This document shows positions 33,433-42,376 of a stretch of DNA of 64,000 bases, one piece after another (within the stretch, counting starts at the first letter, position 1; each line of letters starts with the position of its first letter). Both the position numbers and the translations under genes were made by a program. Origin of the DNA: Roseateles terrae (GTDB lineage: Bacteria; Pseudomonadota; Gammaproteobacteria; Burkholderiales; Burkholderiaceae_C). The notes under the pieces are model-generated. The model saw only the letters and a program-made list of their open reading frames with translations, did no database searches and was not told where the DNA came from. The stretch is from the NCBI RefSeq assembly GCF_014192155.1, contig NZ_JACHXO010000001.1:62001-126000 (forward strand). The letters are read 5' to 3'.

Positions 33433-34554
33433 ATGACTGCATCTGCCTGGGAAGCGCGCCTGCGGGCGCTCGACATTACTTTGTGGGGGCAGTGGCTGAT
33501 CGGCGCGGTGATCATCGTCATCGCGGCGTTGCTGCTGCATCGTTTACTCCGACCGCTGGCGCTGAGACTGGCCCGGTTTTCCGTCGTCGCGACCTCGGTG
33601 GTGCGTCGCATCGACCGGCCGGCCCGCTGGGCGATGCCGACGATCGGCCTGCTCATCGCCACGCAGGGCGTGCCCGAAGGTACCGTCGGTCTGCAGGGAC
33701 TGCAGCACCTGCTGGGCATCGTGACCATCGTGGTGGTGGCCTGGCTCGGCGTCTCCGCCATTTCCGGGGTGGCCGAGGCGATTGCCGAATTGAATCCGGC
33801 CAATGTAGCCGACAACCTGCATGCACGCCGCATCCAGACGCAGACGAAGGTGCTGGCCCGCATCGCCAGCGCTGCGCTGATGCTCACCGCGCTGGCCTTC
33901 ATCCTGATGACGTTCCCGCGTGCCAAGCAGTTGGGGGCCAGCCTGCTGGCGTCGGCGGGCATTGCCGGGCTGGTGGTGGGTATCGCGGCGCGCTCGGTCT
34001 TCAGCAACCTCCTGGCCGGCCTGCAGATCGCCATGGCGCAGCCGATCCGCCTGGACGACGTGCTGATCGTGGAAGGGGAGTGGGGCCGTGTGGAAGAGAT
34101 CACCAGCACCTATGTGGTGCTGAAGATCTGGGACGAGCGGCGGCTGATCATCCCGCTGCAATGGTTCATTGAACATCCCTTCCAGAACTGGACGCGCACC
34201 AGTTCCAACATCCTCGGCTCGGTCATGCTGTGGGTCGACTACACGCTGCCGGTGGCAGAGCTGCGCGCCAAGGCGCAGGCGATGTGCGAGGCCTCCCGAC
34301 ATTGGGACGGACGAGTGTGCGGGGTGCAGGTGACCGAGAGCAATGACCGCACCATGCAGATCCGGGTGCTGGTGAGCGCCAAGGACTCCGGCAGCAACTT
34401 TGACCTGCGCTGCGAACTGCGTGAAGGGCTGATCGCGTGGCTCCAGAAGGCACATCCCCAGTCGCTGCCGCGGATGCGGGCGCTGGTGGAGAACGAACCG
34501 GCGCCGGTGGCGCCCTCGGTGCAGCCCTCGCTGCCGCCGTCACCGGCCCCCTGA
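33433..34554 (+). CDS. MscS-family mechanosensitive channel
   Basis: 373 residues. Four to five membrane helices: about 18-38, 60-85, 95-118, 135-160 and the pore helix ASLLASAGIAGLVVGIAAR with its Ala/Gly packing faces. The beta domain follows (SNLLAGLQIAMAQPIRLDDVLIVEGEWGRVEEI in consecutive segments), with the conserved 'GxVxxIxxxxT' loop and IPLQWFIEHPFQNWTR. It is of the YbdG/YnaI-like medium-size class rather than minimal MscS. It protects cells on osmotic downshift. An exact sigma-54 site abuts the start. The tail is Pro-rich. Confidence 0.9.
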   Translation: MTASAWEARLRALDITLWGQWLIGAVIIVIAALLLHRLLRPLALRLARFSVVATSVVRRIDRPARWAMPTIGLLIATQGVPEGTVGLQGLQHLLGIVTIVVVAWLGVSAISGVAEAIAELNPANVADNLHARRIQTQTKVLARIASAALMLTALAFILMTFPRAKQLGASLLASAGIAGLVVGIAARSVFSNLLAGLQIAMAQPIRLDDVLIVEGEWGRVEEITSTYVVLKIWDERRLIIPLQWFIEHPFQNWTRTSSNILGSVMLWVDYTLPVAELRAKAQAMCEASRHWDGRVCGVQVTESNDRTMQIRVLVSAKDSGSNFDLRCELREGLIAWLQKAHPQSLPRMRALVENEPAPVAPSVQPSLPPSPAP

Positions 34555-34582
34555 AGGGACGGTGAGGTCCCCCGCGTGAGGG

Positions 34583-34610
34583 GGAACAAAGCCAGGATCT
34601 CCATGACTGA
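34583..34610 (+). promoter_or_regulatory. Two-block ECF-like promoter element (copy 1)
   Basis: GGAACA at 34583-34588, 15 bases, then TGACTGA at 34604-34610. The same blocks at the same spacing stand before the next paralogue at 36481. GGAAC is the usual -35 of ECF sigma factors, and GGAACC-N15/16-CCACNNA is the HrpL box. About 94 bases before the GTG at 34677. Confidence 0.55.
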
Positions 34611-34676
34611 GACACCGTTGCAGCGTGCCACGCTAGGGTAGAGGTGGACGCGGATGCGACGGAGCAAGGAGAGACT

Positions 34677-36452
34677 GTGCCCAATCGACTCACCGCCTGT
34701 CTGCCGCAATGCCTGCGGCCCATGGACGCCGACGACGAACCCACCCGTGCGTCTTCGCGCGCCGGGGAAGGGCCTGCCCGCGGCACCCCGGCCGGGGCCG
34801 GCAGCGCCACCGCCGCTGCAGGGGCTTCAGCCACCGCGGCGGCTGCTGCAATGCCGATGACCCGCCTGGAGCGGATGGCCGAGATCGACCGACGCCTGGA
34901 GGGCATGCAGGCCTGGCCGAAGACACCCGCGCTGCGGTCCTTCCTCCAGCAGGGGCGCTCGCTGCTGTGCGACGCCCATCGGGATGGCCTTCGTATGGCG
35001 GCGCAGCAGGCGCGTTATCAAGCCTGGCAGCGGGACGTGGACGTGCTCGATGAGACCTGGCAGGCCATGCCCACGGTGAGGGACCGGTGGGTCGATCGGC
35101 TGGAGGCGGCGATGCGCCGGCAGCCGACGCCCCCACGTCAGGGGATGTTGAATGAGCAGCTGATTCCCGCCCGGCAACAGGTGGATCTCGCGCTGGAAGC
35201 CTTTGGGCGTGGGCAGCTGGACCGGGCGCTCGATGCCGAAGCGAAGGCAGCGGAACGGGTGCAGACGGCGGGCCGTCTGATCACCTGGATGGAACGCTCG
35301 ACCGAATCTGAGATCGGGACCTTCAGCCGACAGTGCCAGAACGACCGGTTGGTCAACAGCACTGCCCAGATGCGGGCCTTCCTGGACCGGATGCGGCGAC
35401 CGGACGACGAAGCCCGATTGCGCCAGCATCTCGGCTCCACCGGGCGGGAGTCCCTGCTGTCGGCCGGCTCGCGGACCTCCCGCACCTCCAACTCGGCGCC
35501 GATCGAGACGATGCTGAGCCACAGCCTCGTCCACTCCCTGAAGGAGCTGCGCGCCCAGGCGGACGCGTTGCCGCAGAACAACCTGCAGCGCGACGCTGCG
35601 AAGGCCCTGTGCGATGCCTTGAAGACGGAGGTCCGGGCCGGTCCCCGGCAGGTCAAACCGGAGCACCGGGAGTTGTATGAGTCGCTGCGTCAGCGGATCA
35701 CGTTTTTCAACTACGTGGCGCAGCGGATGCGCCTGTCGGAGCTGGCGATGAGTGAGATCCGCGACGCCATGCCGCAGTTACCCCCGGCCCAGTTTTACAG
35801 GCAGCACGAGGCGGAACGTCTGCTCAAGGAGATACAAAGCGCCTTTGACCGCGAAGACCATGCCGCGCTCTTCCAGCTGGGTGAGCATGGCGATTCACTG
35901 CGCCGCGCCACGGTGGCGCTCGCGCGCAATCGAAGCGCAGACCAGCACATGCTGACTCACATCGCCGAGCGTCGGTGTGAGCTGGCGCTCCGGTTGAAGC
36001 CGTGGAACGACCTGGGCGGGCTGACCAGTCCCGCGCTGCTGTATGCGAGCCAGGCCAAGACGCTGCTGCGGCTGCTGGACGAATCCACGGACATGGAGCA
36101 TTGCAAACGGCTGCTGTATGAGGTCGAAATCGCATGTGACCGGCTCGCCGCGATGCCTGGCAGCCGCGGAGGCCCGCGCACCCCGCAAGCCGTTCACGCC
36201 GCGCAAGCGCTGCAAGCCGCAGCAGCCGCGCCAGCCGCACGAGCCACACCACGATCAGGGCAGGCGCACTCGCATCCCAGCCCGGCTTCCATCCGCAGCT
36301 CCGAAGGCGGGATGAACACCCCGCACAACACCAGCCAGGGCAGCAGCGGCAGCAGCAGTGGGCGGAGCGTGCGGTCCCTGGAAATGCTGCAAGCGCTGGA
36401 GTCGATGGAGGCGCTGAATCCGGAAGAGGGCTTCCCGGCGGAAGCCTCCTGA
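34677..36452 (+). CDS. Tandem paralogue family, member 1 (unknown)
   Basis: 591 residues from the GTG at 34677 with AAGGAGA upstream. The first residues, (V/M)PNRLTACLPQCLRP, are shared with member 2. A disordered Ala/Thr/Pro stretch precedes a helical domain (about 60-215) with W...V..L...WQ.MP.VRDRW, present in all four members. A second helical domain (about 285-495) is shared mainly with member 2, then a Ser/Gln-rich tail. No signal peptide, membrane segment or catalytic motif. Roughly all-alpha, cytosolic or exported by a leaderless route. No close family known to me. Preceded by the ECF-like element; followed by member 2 after 123 bases. Confidence 0.75.
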   Translation: MPNRLTACLPQCLRPMDADDEPTRASSRAGEGPARGTPAGAGSATAAAGASATAAAAAMPMTRLERMAEIDRRLEGMQAWPKTPALRSFLQQGRSLLCDAHRDGLRMAAQQARYQAWQRDVDVLDETWQAMPTVRDRWVDRLEAAMRRQPTPPRQGMLNEQLIPARQQVDLALEAFGRGQLDRALDAEAKAAERVQTAGRLITWMERSTESEIGTFSRQCQNDRLVNSTAQMRAFLDRMRRPDDEARLRQHLGSTGRESLLSAGSRTSRTSNSAPIETMLSHSLVHSLKELRAQADALPQNNLQRDAAKALCDALKTEVRAGPRQVKPEHRELYESLRQRITFFNYVAQRMRLSELAMSEIRDAMPQLPPAQFYRQHEAERLLKEIQSAFDREDHAALFQLGEHGDSLRRATVALARNRSADQHMLTHIAERRCELALRLKPWNDLGGLTSPALLYASQAKTLLRLLDESTDMEHCKRLLYEVEIACDRLAAMPGSRGGPRTPQAVHAAQALQAAAAAPAARATPRSGQAHSHPSPASIRSSEGGMNTPHNTSQGSSGSSSGRSVRSLEMLQALESMEALNPEEGFPAEAS

Positions 36453-36480
36453 TTCGGCGCGGCGGCGGTGCGACAACCGC

Positions 36481-36508
36481 GGAACAAAGCCGCCGCCCCC
36501 GTGACTGA
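36481..36508 (+). promoter_or_regulatory. Two-block ECF-like promoter element (copy 2)
   Basis: GGAACA at 36481-36486, 15 bases, TGACTGA at 36502-36508; AAAGCC follows GGAAC in both copies while the spacer otherwise differs. It is 95 bases before the GTG at 36576, against 94 in copy 1. Confidence 0.55.
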
Positions 36509-36575
36509 GGTTGCGCCCCAGCATCCCGCACCGCAGTCGCTTGCGGGTGCGCGTGCCATAGACCAAGGAGTGCCC

Positions 36576-38225
36576 GTGCCCTTTCGACTCAGCGCCTGCC
36601 TGCCGCAGTGCCTGCGATCCGAGGACCTCTCGGATTCCGATCACCCTGTCGCCGAACACGAGAGCGTTGTGCCCCGCGCCAGCTTCGCTGAGTCCCGCCG
36701 GGCGGGGGCTCAGGCTGCCGCCGGCGCTGCTCTCAACGCCCCGGCGCTCTCCGCAACCGAGTGGCTGACGGAGGTGGACTTCCTCACCTTCGCCATGAAT
36801 GACTTTCCAAAAACATGGCTGATGTTGGCCGTGCTGGAGGATGGACGCAGGTTACAGAACGAAGAACTTCGAGGGGGCGTCGCCAATGCTGACCAGATGA
36901 AGCGGCTCCGCGAATGGCAAGGGCACGTGCTCTCGCTGAAGCGGCACTGGGAGGAAATGGCCACGGTCAGTCAGCGAAAGTCGGAAGAGCTGGAGCGTTT
37001 GATGATCCTGCAGCACGACCCGCGCCTGAAATCCTTGCTGCGTGAGCAGTGGCTGCACGCCGATCAGCAGGTGAAGGTGTCGCGACAATGGTTTGGCACC
37101 GGCGTCCACGACCGCGCGAAGAGTGCCAATCAGCAGGCGGCCCTGCATGTCGATATTGCGCACTACCTGCTGCCCTATTGGGAGCGGGCCACCCCACCGC
37201 AGCAGGTGCATCTCGAACAGATGTTCGAGCGCTGCCGTCAACAGGGATCCTATGGGGAGGTGCGGGCATTTCTCGCCAGCGCGCAGTTGCCGGGCTGGCA
37301 GCACCGCGTGCAGCATTGGTGCTGGCGGGCCTCGCCGGATTCCCATCCCTGGGTGCCGGATGCAGCCGGCCAGGAGCGGTGTTCGGCGTTGCGTCAGTTT
37401 GAACACAAGGAAGCAGCCCTCAAAGAACTGAAGCGGCTGCGGACCGCGGCGGACCGCCTTCCGCAGGCCCAAGGGCTGCAGGCCGCACTGAAGCACGCCT
37501 GCGTCACGATGGCGCAAGCCCTCACCGGCGGGCCGCCTCGCTTGAATGTGGTCAATCGCGCCTGGATTGAGCTGCAGGGTGCACGCGTTGCCAAAGCCCA
37601 TGAAGCATCGGAATCGGTGGCTGACGCGGAACGTCGCCTTGTCGAGATCAAGGCGGCCATGGATCAGCTGCCGGACTCTCAGCACTATCGTCTCGCACAG
37701 GCGGAACGCCATTGCGAGGCCATGGCGGGGGCCTACCAGCAGGAAGACTATGACGCGGTCGAGCGACTTCAGCGCAGGCATGTGGCGTTATGTCGCGCCA
37801 CGTTGACCTTGGCGCAGCAGCCCGGCGCGGACATCGAGCGGTGGGTGAGCATCGGCGAGCAGCGCAGTCTGCTGAAGATGCGATTGGATCGCTGGACAGA
37901 CAAGCCCGTCAAAGCGGGCCGCGACTTGCTCAGCGCGTCCCGCGCGAAGGAACTGATGGACACGCTGGACGTCTCCCCCGACCCCCACACCTGTGAGCAG
38001 TGCCTGGCGGAACTGCAGTTGATCTGGTTGTCGCTCTCCCGTGCGGGCTTCTCCGGGGAGCCCGGGTGGCCACCGCATGCGCCGCCTCCCATTCCATTGT
38101 TCCCGCCCCCAGCCACCGCCGCCGCCCCCATCGTCACCGTCGCAGCCGTCTCCCACATGCCGCAACCCTTGCCTCCCATTCACCTCCCCATGCGCCCGCC
38201 AAGCCTGCCGGGAGACGCTCGATGA
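36576..38225 (+). CDS. Tandem paralogue family, member 2 (unknown)
   Basis: 549 residues. The GTG at 36576 is chosen because AAGGAG ends 5 bases before it; a GTG at 36570 is too close. Begins (V/M)PFRLSACLPQCLRS, matching member 1. Domain 1 (about 60-230) carries WQGHVLSLKRHWEEMATVSQ; domain 2 (about 265-480) carries the DAERRLVEIKAAMDQLP helix corresponding to member 1. The tail from about 485 is Pro-rich. No signal peptide or membrane helix. Its stop overlaps the start of member 3 by ATGA, so 2 and 3 form an operon. Confidence 0.75.
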   Translation: MPFRLSACLPQCLRSEDLSDSDHPVAEHESVVPRASFAESRRAGAQAAAGAALNAPALSATEWLTEVDFLTFAMNDFPKTWLMLAVLEDGRRLQNEELRGGVANADQMKRLREWQGHVLSLKRHWEEMATVSQRKSEELERLMILQHDPRLKSLLREQWLHADQQVKVSRQWFGTGVHDRAKSANQQAALHVDIAHYLLPYWERATPPQQVHLEQMFERCRQQGSYGEVRAFLASAQLPGWQHRVQHWCWRASPDSHPWVPDAAGQERCSALRQFEHKEAALKELKRLRTAADRLPQAQGLQAALKHACVTMAQALTGGPPRLNVVNRAWIELQGARVAKAHEASESVADAERRLVEIKAAMDQLPDSQHYRLAQAERHCEAMAGAYQQEDYDAVERLQRRHVALCRATLTLAQQPGADIERWVSIGEQRSLLKMRLDRWTDKPVKAGRDLLSASRAKELMDTLDVSPDPHTCEQCLAELQLIWLSLSRAGFSGEPGWPPHAPPPIPLFPPPATAAAPIVTVAAVSHMPQPLPPIHLPMRPPSLPGDAR

Positions 38226-39904
38226 TGCGCCGCTTCGCTCAACTGTTTAGCGGCGGCTACAGCGCCGTGCCGGAATGGGAAGACCAGGCCGAACCCCAAC
38301 ACCCGTCTCGGGACGCGCGGGGTGGCAGCGCGGGGCGTTCGGAACGCCCCGAACGTCCTCAGCGTGCCGAGCCTTCCGCCCGTTCGGCGCGGACCGACCG
38401 TTCCGACCGCACGGCGGGTGCCTCGGCGCCAGCAGCCGAGGACCATCCGGAGCTGGCCTCACCCCTCGCTTTTTCCCATCTGGCGCGCGACAGCCTGGGG
38501 CGTGCGCTCGCCTGGGGTCCCTTCCACAGCAAGGACGCCAAACGCCTGCTCGAAGACCTCTGTGACGTGGTGGATGCCGGACTGGATCCGCATGTGAAGC
38601 ATGTGGAATGGCGACGCTATGCGGCTTATCACGCCGATCTGATCAAGGAGATGGACGCGGCCTGGCAGTCCTTGCCCGGCCTGCGCGAGCGCCATGCCGA
38701 GCAGTTTGACGCGACATTGGCTCAGCCGCTGGACGGTCCACTCGATCACTATCTCCAGATGCAGGTGGCGGTGGCAGAAGCCAATTTTCAAAGGGCGCGG
38801 GAAGCGTTTTTCAATCGGCGATTCCCGTCTGCCCAGGCTCTGGATGCCCAGGGCCTCAAGTATTGCGAACGGGCCCGGGATCTGCTGCTGTGTCATCGCC
38901 ATGGGACGGCGCAGGAGCAGCTGGCGATGATGGCAGTTCTCGATGCCGTGCGCGCGAAACGCGAGCCTCCTGAGGCGGAGGAGGCGCTGGTGGAGGCCGC
39001 TGCATGGCGTTCGCGCGGCAGCCTCCCGCCCTGGCCACCGTCAGCAGACGCCGCGTCCGGACCCAAGGCCGCCACCACCCCAGCGGCCAGCGCCACCTCT
39101 GCAAGCTCCGCAGCCTCCGCAACATTTGGCGCTCCAGCCACCCCGACCACTTCCGAAGTGCCCGGCGTCTCGACTCAGGCGTCTGTGCCAGCGCCGGACT
39201 TCTGGGCGCGGTTGAGCGAGGCGAGCGTCATCCTCCGGACCGAAGGTGCGCGGATTGACCCAGGGCGTCACATCGAGAATGTGCTGATGTTGCTGGTCCG
39301 GGAGAGTGAGGAAGCCGCGAAGTCGGCACGACCTGAATACAAGGCCCTGCTGAACGATCTGCATCATCAGATCGGGGTGGCGCGGCTGGCCTGCGATGAG
39401 CTGGACGAAAGCAGGCGGGCGCACACCGCGTTGGCGCAACTGCTGCAGCAACACCCGCAGTGGCGTCAGCCGATGGCCGCCACACTGGCAGCCATCACGC
39501 GGGGGGTCGAAGACGCGGGCCTCTCCCTCCAGCAAGGGGCGCCGGAGGAGGCCAGAGCCATGGCTGAACGCACCGGCCAGAAAGCCCGTCAGGCGGCCGG
39601 GCGGGTGCTGATGGCCGAGGCCGGCCGATGGCCGGACGCGAAGGCCCAGTTGACGCGCCGGGACCAGGCGGCGGAGCACTACACGCGCCTGCTGGGAGGC
39701 CGCGCCTCGCCAGCCTCCGAGCGGCTGCTCAAACGGGCGGCGCGGATGCTGCAGGCATTTGATGTAGCCGGAAGCGGGAAGGACGCCGAGCGCCTGCTGG
39801 TTGGCATGAACGAGGCCTTGCAAAGGGTGGATCTGATCATGCGGCGCGCCGGCGACAAGCGGACGTCGTTCCTTCCCACGCAGAAAGCACCCGCTCACAC
39901 CTGA
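38222..39904 (+). CDS. Tandem paralogue family, member 3 (unknown)
   Basis: 560 residues from the ATG at 38222 (a second ATG follows at once). Residues 15-75 are a striking Arg/Ser/Glu/Pro-rich disordered run. Domain 1 (about 75-235) has WRRYAAYHADLIKEMDAAWQ then SLPGLRERHAEQFDATL, aligning with members 1, 2 and 4. An Ala/Ser/Thr linker (about 265-320) leads to domain 2 (320-550), closest to member 4. No signal peptide, membrane helix or enzyme motif. Translationally coupled to member 2. Confidence 0.75.
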   Translation: MMRRFAQLFSGGYSAVPEWEDQAEPQHPSRDARGGSAGRSERPERPQRAEPSARSARTDRSDRTAGASAPAAEDHPELASPLAFSHLARDSLGRALAWGPFHSKDAKRLLEDLCDVVDAGLDPHVKHVEWRRYAAYHADLIKEMDAAWQSLPGLRERHAEQFDATLAQPLDGPLDHYLQMQVAVAEANFQRAREAFFNRRFPSAQALDAQGLKYCERARDLLLCHRHGTAQEQLAMMAVLDAVRAKREPPEAEEALVEAAAWRSRGSLPPWPPSADAASGPKAATTPAASATSASSAASATFGAPATPTTSEVPGVSTQASVPAPDFWARLSEASVILRTEGARIDPGRHIENVLMLLVRESEEAAKSARPEYKALLNDLHHQIGVARLACDELDESRRAHTALAQLLQQHPQWRQPMAATLAAITRGVEDAGLSLQQGAPEEARAMAERTGQKARQAAGRVLMAEAGRWPDAKAQLTRRDQAAEHYTRLLGGRASPASERLLKRAARMLQAFDVAGSGKDAERLLVGMNEALQRVDLIMRRAGDKRTSFLPTQKAPAHT

Positions 39905-39990
39905 CGCTCCCCCTCGATGTTGCGGCCGACCTTCCCCCGGCGTTCCCCATCGATGCCCGCCCGTCGCCCCAATCCCCAGAGAAAGCATTC

Positions 39991-41583
39991 ATGTTCGGCA
40001 GGAAGACCGGCCCGCACGCGGGCTATGCAGCAATTTGCAGCGACGAGGCGGAAGCCATGCGCGCGGAGAACGACTCCGTCTTGAGGGGGACGGCTTCCGG
40101 AGTAAGTGATGCCGCGTGCGCCGGGAAGGCGCTGCACAGCGCCGACATCCCTCCAGCGCTGCCATCCCGGGTGCTCTTCTGTCACGAAGTCATGAGCTGC
40201 GTACGCAAACTGGAGGCCTGGAAGCCGGAAGGGGGAGCGCTGCTGGTTCTCTACCGCGCCGCGCTGACCGGGCAGGACTACGCACTGAGCGACCGCGAGC
40301 TCACGCCAGCGTGGCGCCAGTTTGCCGCGAATCTCAAGAACGAAGTGGCGACGTACGAGCAGGACTGGAACCGGCTCACCGGGCTGAGCAGGAACATGAT
40401 CCACGCGTTCGACTGGATCCAGACCGAGCCGCTGGAGGATCGGTTCGACCTCCTGCTCCAGCGCCAGCTGGCGGTGGCGCATCGGAAGTTCAAGGATGCC
40501 AGGCGCGCGTTTGAGGCGGGCGATGTCCGGTCCGCCTGCCGGGCGGATCATCAGGGACGGCAATACTGCTGGTTCGCTGACGCCATCCTGCGCTGCGCCC
40601 GCGAAGGCACCGAGGCGCAGAAGGACGAACTCCAGCAGATGCTGGCGGAAGGCATGCAGAAGGGCAACGTCCCGAAGATGTATCAGCAGCTCAAGAGCAG
40701 CTGCTGGTATGCGCAGGCGCCTGCCGCGGAACCGCTGACCGATGATCCGTTTGCAGAGATGGCGGCCGCCGGCCCCGCGCCCGACACCGCAGCCAGCTCA
40801 CCGACCTGGAGTCCGCCGTGCACCCCCACCGGCACGCTGACGCGCATGGCGAGCCACACCGCGGCCGCTCCGCGCACCGTCCGCGAGCGGATTGAAGATC
40901 TACTGGCGATCGCGCGCCTGCGCTTCACCCAGATCGACCGCAGCCGGCAACTGAGTCAGCGCTTGAGTCTCTTGCACGCGGAGTTGCCAGGGCCCCGGGA
41001 ACTTCCCTCTCAAGGCTATCTGGCTGCATTGGACCAGCTGGAGCGGGATGTGGCCACGGCGCAGCGGGTGTCAGCGGTCCAGCAGGAAGCTGTGCTGGCC
41101 GAAATCGCGCTGCGCAACTTTCTGGCCAGCCGACCCGCGCTCGACGAGATGCTCCATTACCGGAAAGACGGAGCGAAAAGTGCTTACCAGGCCAGCTTGC
41201 AGTACGCCAGCGAGGGACGGATGGACCGGGCGGAAACGGCGGCCCGCGACAGTTTCAATCTCAACAACCTGGCGCTGCAGATGGCCCGGAGTACCGAGGC
41301 GGGAACATGGCCCGACGCCGCTGCACAGATCAGGCAACGTGACGCGCTGTGCCTGGAGGCGCATGCCCAGGCGAGTGGTCCCGTGACCGTCACCATGGCA
41401 CGCCTGCTGGACCGGGTGGTGGCCCTGAGAAACGGGTTTGACACCGCGGTGAATCAAGAACAGGCGGCGGTCATGCTGGACCGGATGGAGCGGACGCTGG
41501 CGCAGGTGAAGGCGCTCGGCCGTGTGCCTCCGCATCCACGGACAGCGCCCGCTTCCACTCCAGCGGCGCCCGCAAGCGCCTGA
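39991..41583 (+). CDS. Tandem paralogue family, member 4 (unknown)
   Basis: 530 residues from the ATG at 39991 with AGAGAAAG upstream, 86 bases after member 3. Domain 1 (about 60-235) has WRQFAANLKNEVATYEQDWN then RLTGLSRNMIHAFDWI, the family pattern, and FEAGDVRSACRADHQGRQY matching member 3's FNRRFPSAQALDAQGLKY. A Pro/Thr linker precedes domain 2 (about 290-510). All-helical, soluble, without motif for catalysis or transport. It ends 28 bases from the convergent otsB gene. Confidence 0.75.
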   Translation: MFGRKTGPHAGYAAICSDEAEAMRAENDSVLRGTASGVSDAACAGKALHSADIPPALPSRVLFCHEVMSCVRKLEAWKPEGGALLVLYRAALTGQDYALSDRELTPAWRQFAANLKNEVATYEQDWNRLTGLSRNMIHAFDWIQTEPLEDRFDLLLQRQLAVAHRKFKDARRAFEAGDVRSACRADHQGRQYCWFADAILRCAREGTEAQKDELQQMLAEGMQKGNVPKMYQQLKSSCWYAQAPAAEPLTDDPFAEMAAAGPAPDTAASSPTWSPPCTPTGTLTRMASHTAAAPRTVRERIEDLLAIARLRFTQIDRSRQLSQRLSLLHAELPGPRELPSQGYLAALDQLERDVATAQRVSAVQQEAVLAEIALRNFLASRPALDEMLHYRKDGAKSAYQASLQYASEGRMDRAETAARDSFNLNNLALQMARSTEAGTWPDAAAQIRQRDALCLEAHAQASGPVTVTMARLLDRVVALRNGFDTAVNQEQAAVMLDRMERTLAQVKALGRVPPHPRTAPASTPAAPASA

Positions 41584-41590
41584 CCGCGGA

Positions 41591-41608
41591 GCCCGCCCCG
41601 GCGCGGGC
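41591..41608. terminator. Short hairpin between convergent genes
   Basis: A 6-pair stem GCCCGC/GCGGGC with a 6-base loop in the 28-base gap between member 4 and otsB. No T-run on either side, so only a possible terminator. Confidence 0.3.
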
Positions 41609-41611
41609 CCC

Positions 41612-42376
41612 TCAAGCGCCCAGCGTGTCCACCAGATGCTGCAGGACCTGCGCCATCTCCGCCTGCTCCTGCAGGTAGTAGCGCGCATGGCTGTTGTCCA
41701 GCCGCGGCCCGACCCGGACGGTCACCCAATCGCGCTCGGCGCGCTCGAACACCGGCTCGTCGTTGGTGTCGTCACCGGCATAAAAGCCGCTGCGGCAACC
41801 GTAGCGGGCCATCAGACGATGCATCGCATCGCCCTTGTCCGGCGCACCGGCCGCCAGCACGTTCACCACCTGCTTGCCGGGCTCGATCAGCACCTCGGGG
41901 GGCAGTTCGGTCAGCAGTTCGTCGATCACCGCGCGTGCCGCCACCGGGTCCGGCGAGAGCCGGTAGTGGATGGCGATGGACGCGCCCTTGTCCTCGATGA
42001 ATACGCCCGCGGTCGACAGGCGTGTGCGGCGGTCCTCCACCCGTGTCCGGAAGGGTGCCAGCGTCTCCACCACCCGCGCGTCGGGGCCCTCGATCAGATC
42101 CTCGGCGCCGTGGTTGCCAACGATGTGGGTCGGCGTGAAGCCCAAGCGCTGCTGCACATCCTCCACCTGTCGGCCGGTCAGGATCACCAGCGGCAGCCGC
42201 CGCGCGAGGGTGGTCAGCAGGGGTACCATCGACGGCGGCGTGCGCGCGGTGTCCGGATGCATCACGATCGGCGCCAGGGTGCCGTCGAAGTCAAAGGCCA
42301 GCAGCGGCTGCTGCTGCACGAGGCGGGTCAGGGCCTGCCGCCCTTCGGGTCCAAGAAGATGTTGTTGCAGGCTCAT
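41612..42376 (-). CDS. otsB: Trehalose-6-phosphate phosphatase
   Basis: 254 residues from the ATG at 42376, overlapping the otsA stop by ATGA. HAD phosphatase: LLAFDFDGTLAPI with the nucleophile Asp, LVILTGRQVEDV, FIEDKGASIAIHYR, the conserved GKQVVNVLAAGAPDKGDAM run (here split over two segments) and AGDDTNDEPVF. It removes phosphate from trehalose 6-phosphate to yield trehalose in the cytoplasm. Last gene of a three-gene minus-strand operon driven by an exact sigma-54 promoter. Confidence 0.95.
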   Translation of the reverse strand: MSLQQHLLGPEGRQALTRLVQQQPLLAFDFDGTLAPIVMHPDTARTPPSMVPLLTTLARRLPLVILTGRQVEDVQQRLGFTPTHIVGNHGAEDLIEGPDARVVETLAPFRTRVEDRRTRLSTAGVFIEDKGASIAIHYRLSPDPVAARAVIDELLTELPPEVLIEPGKQVVNVLAAGAPDKGDAMHRLMARYGCRSGFYAGDDTNDEPVFERAERDWVTVRVGPRLDNSHARYYLQEQAEMAQVLQHLVDTLGA

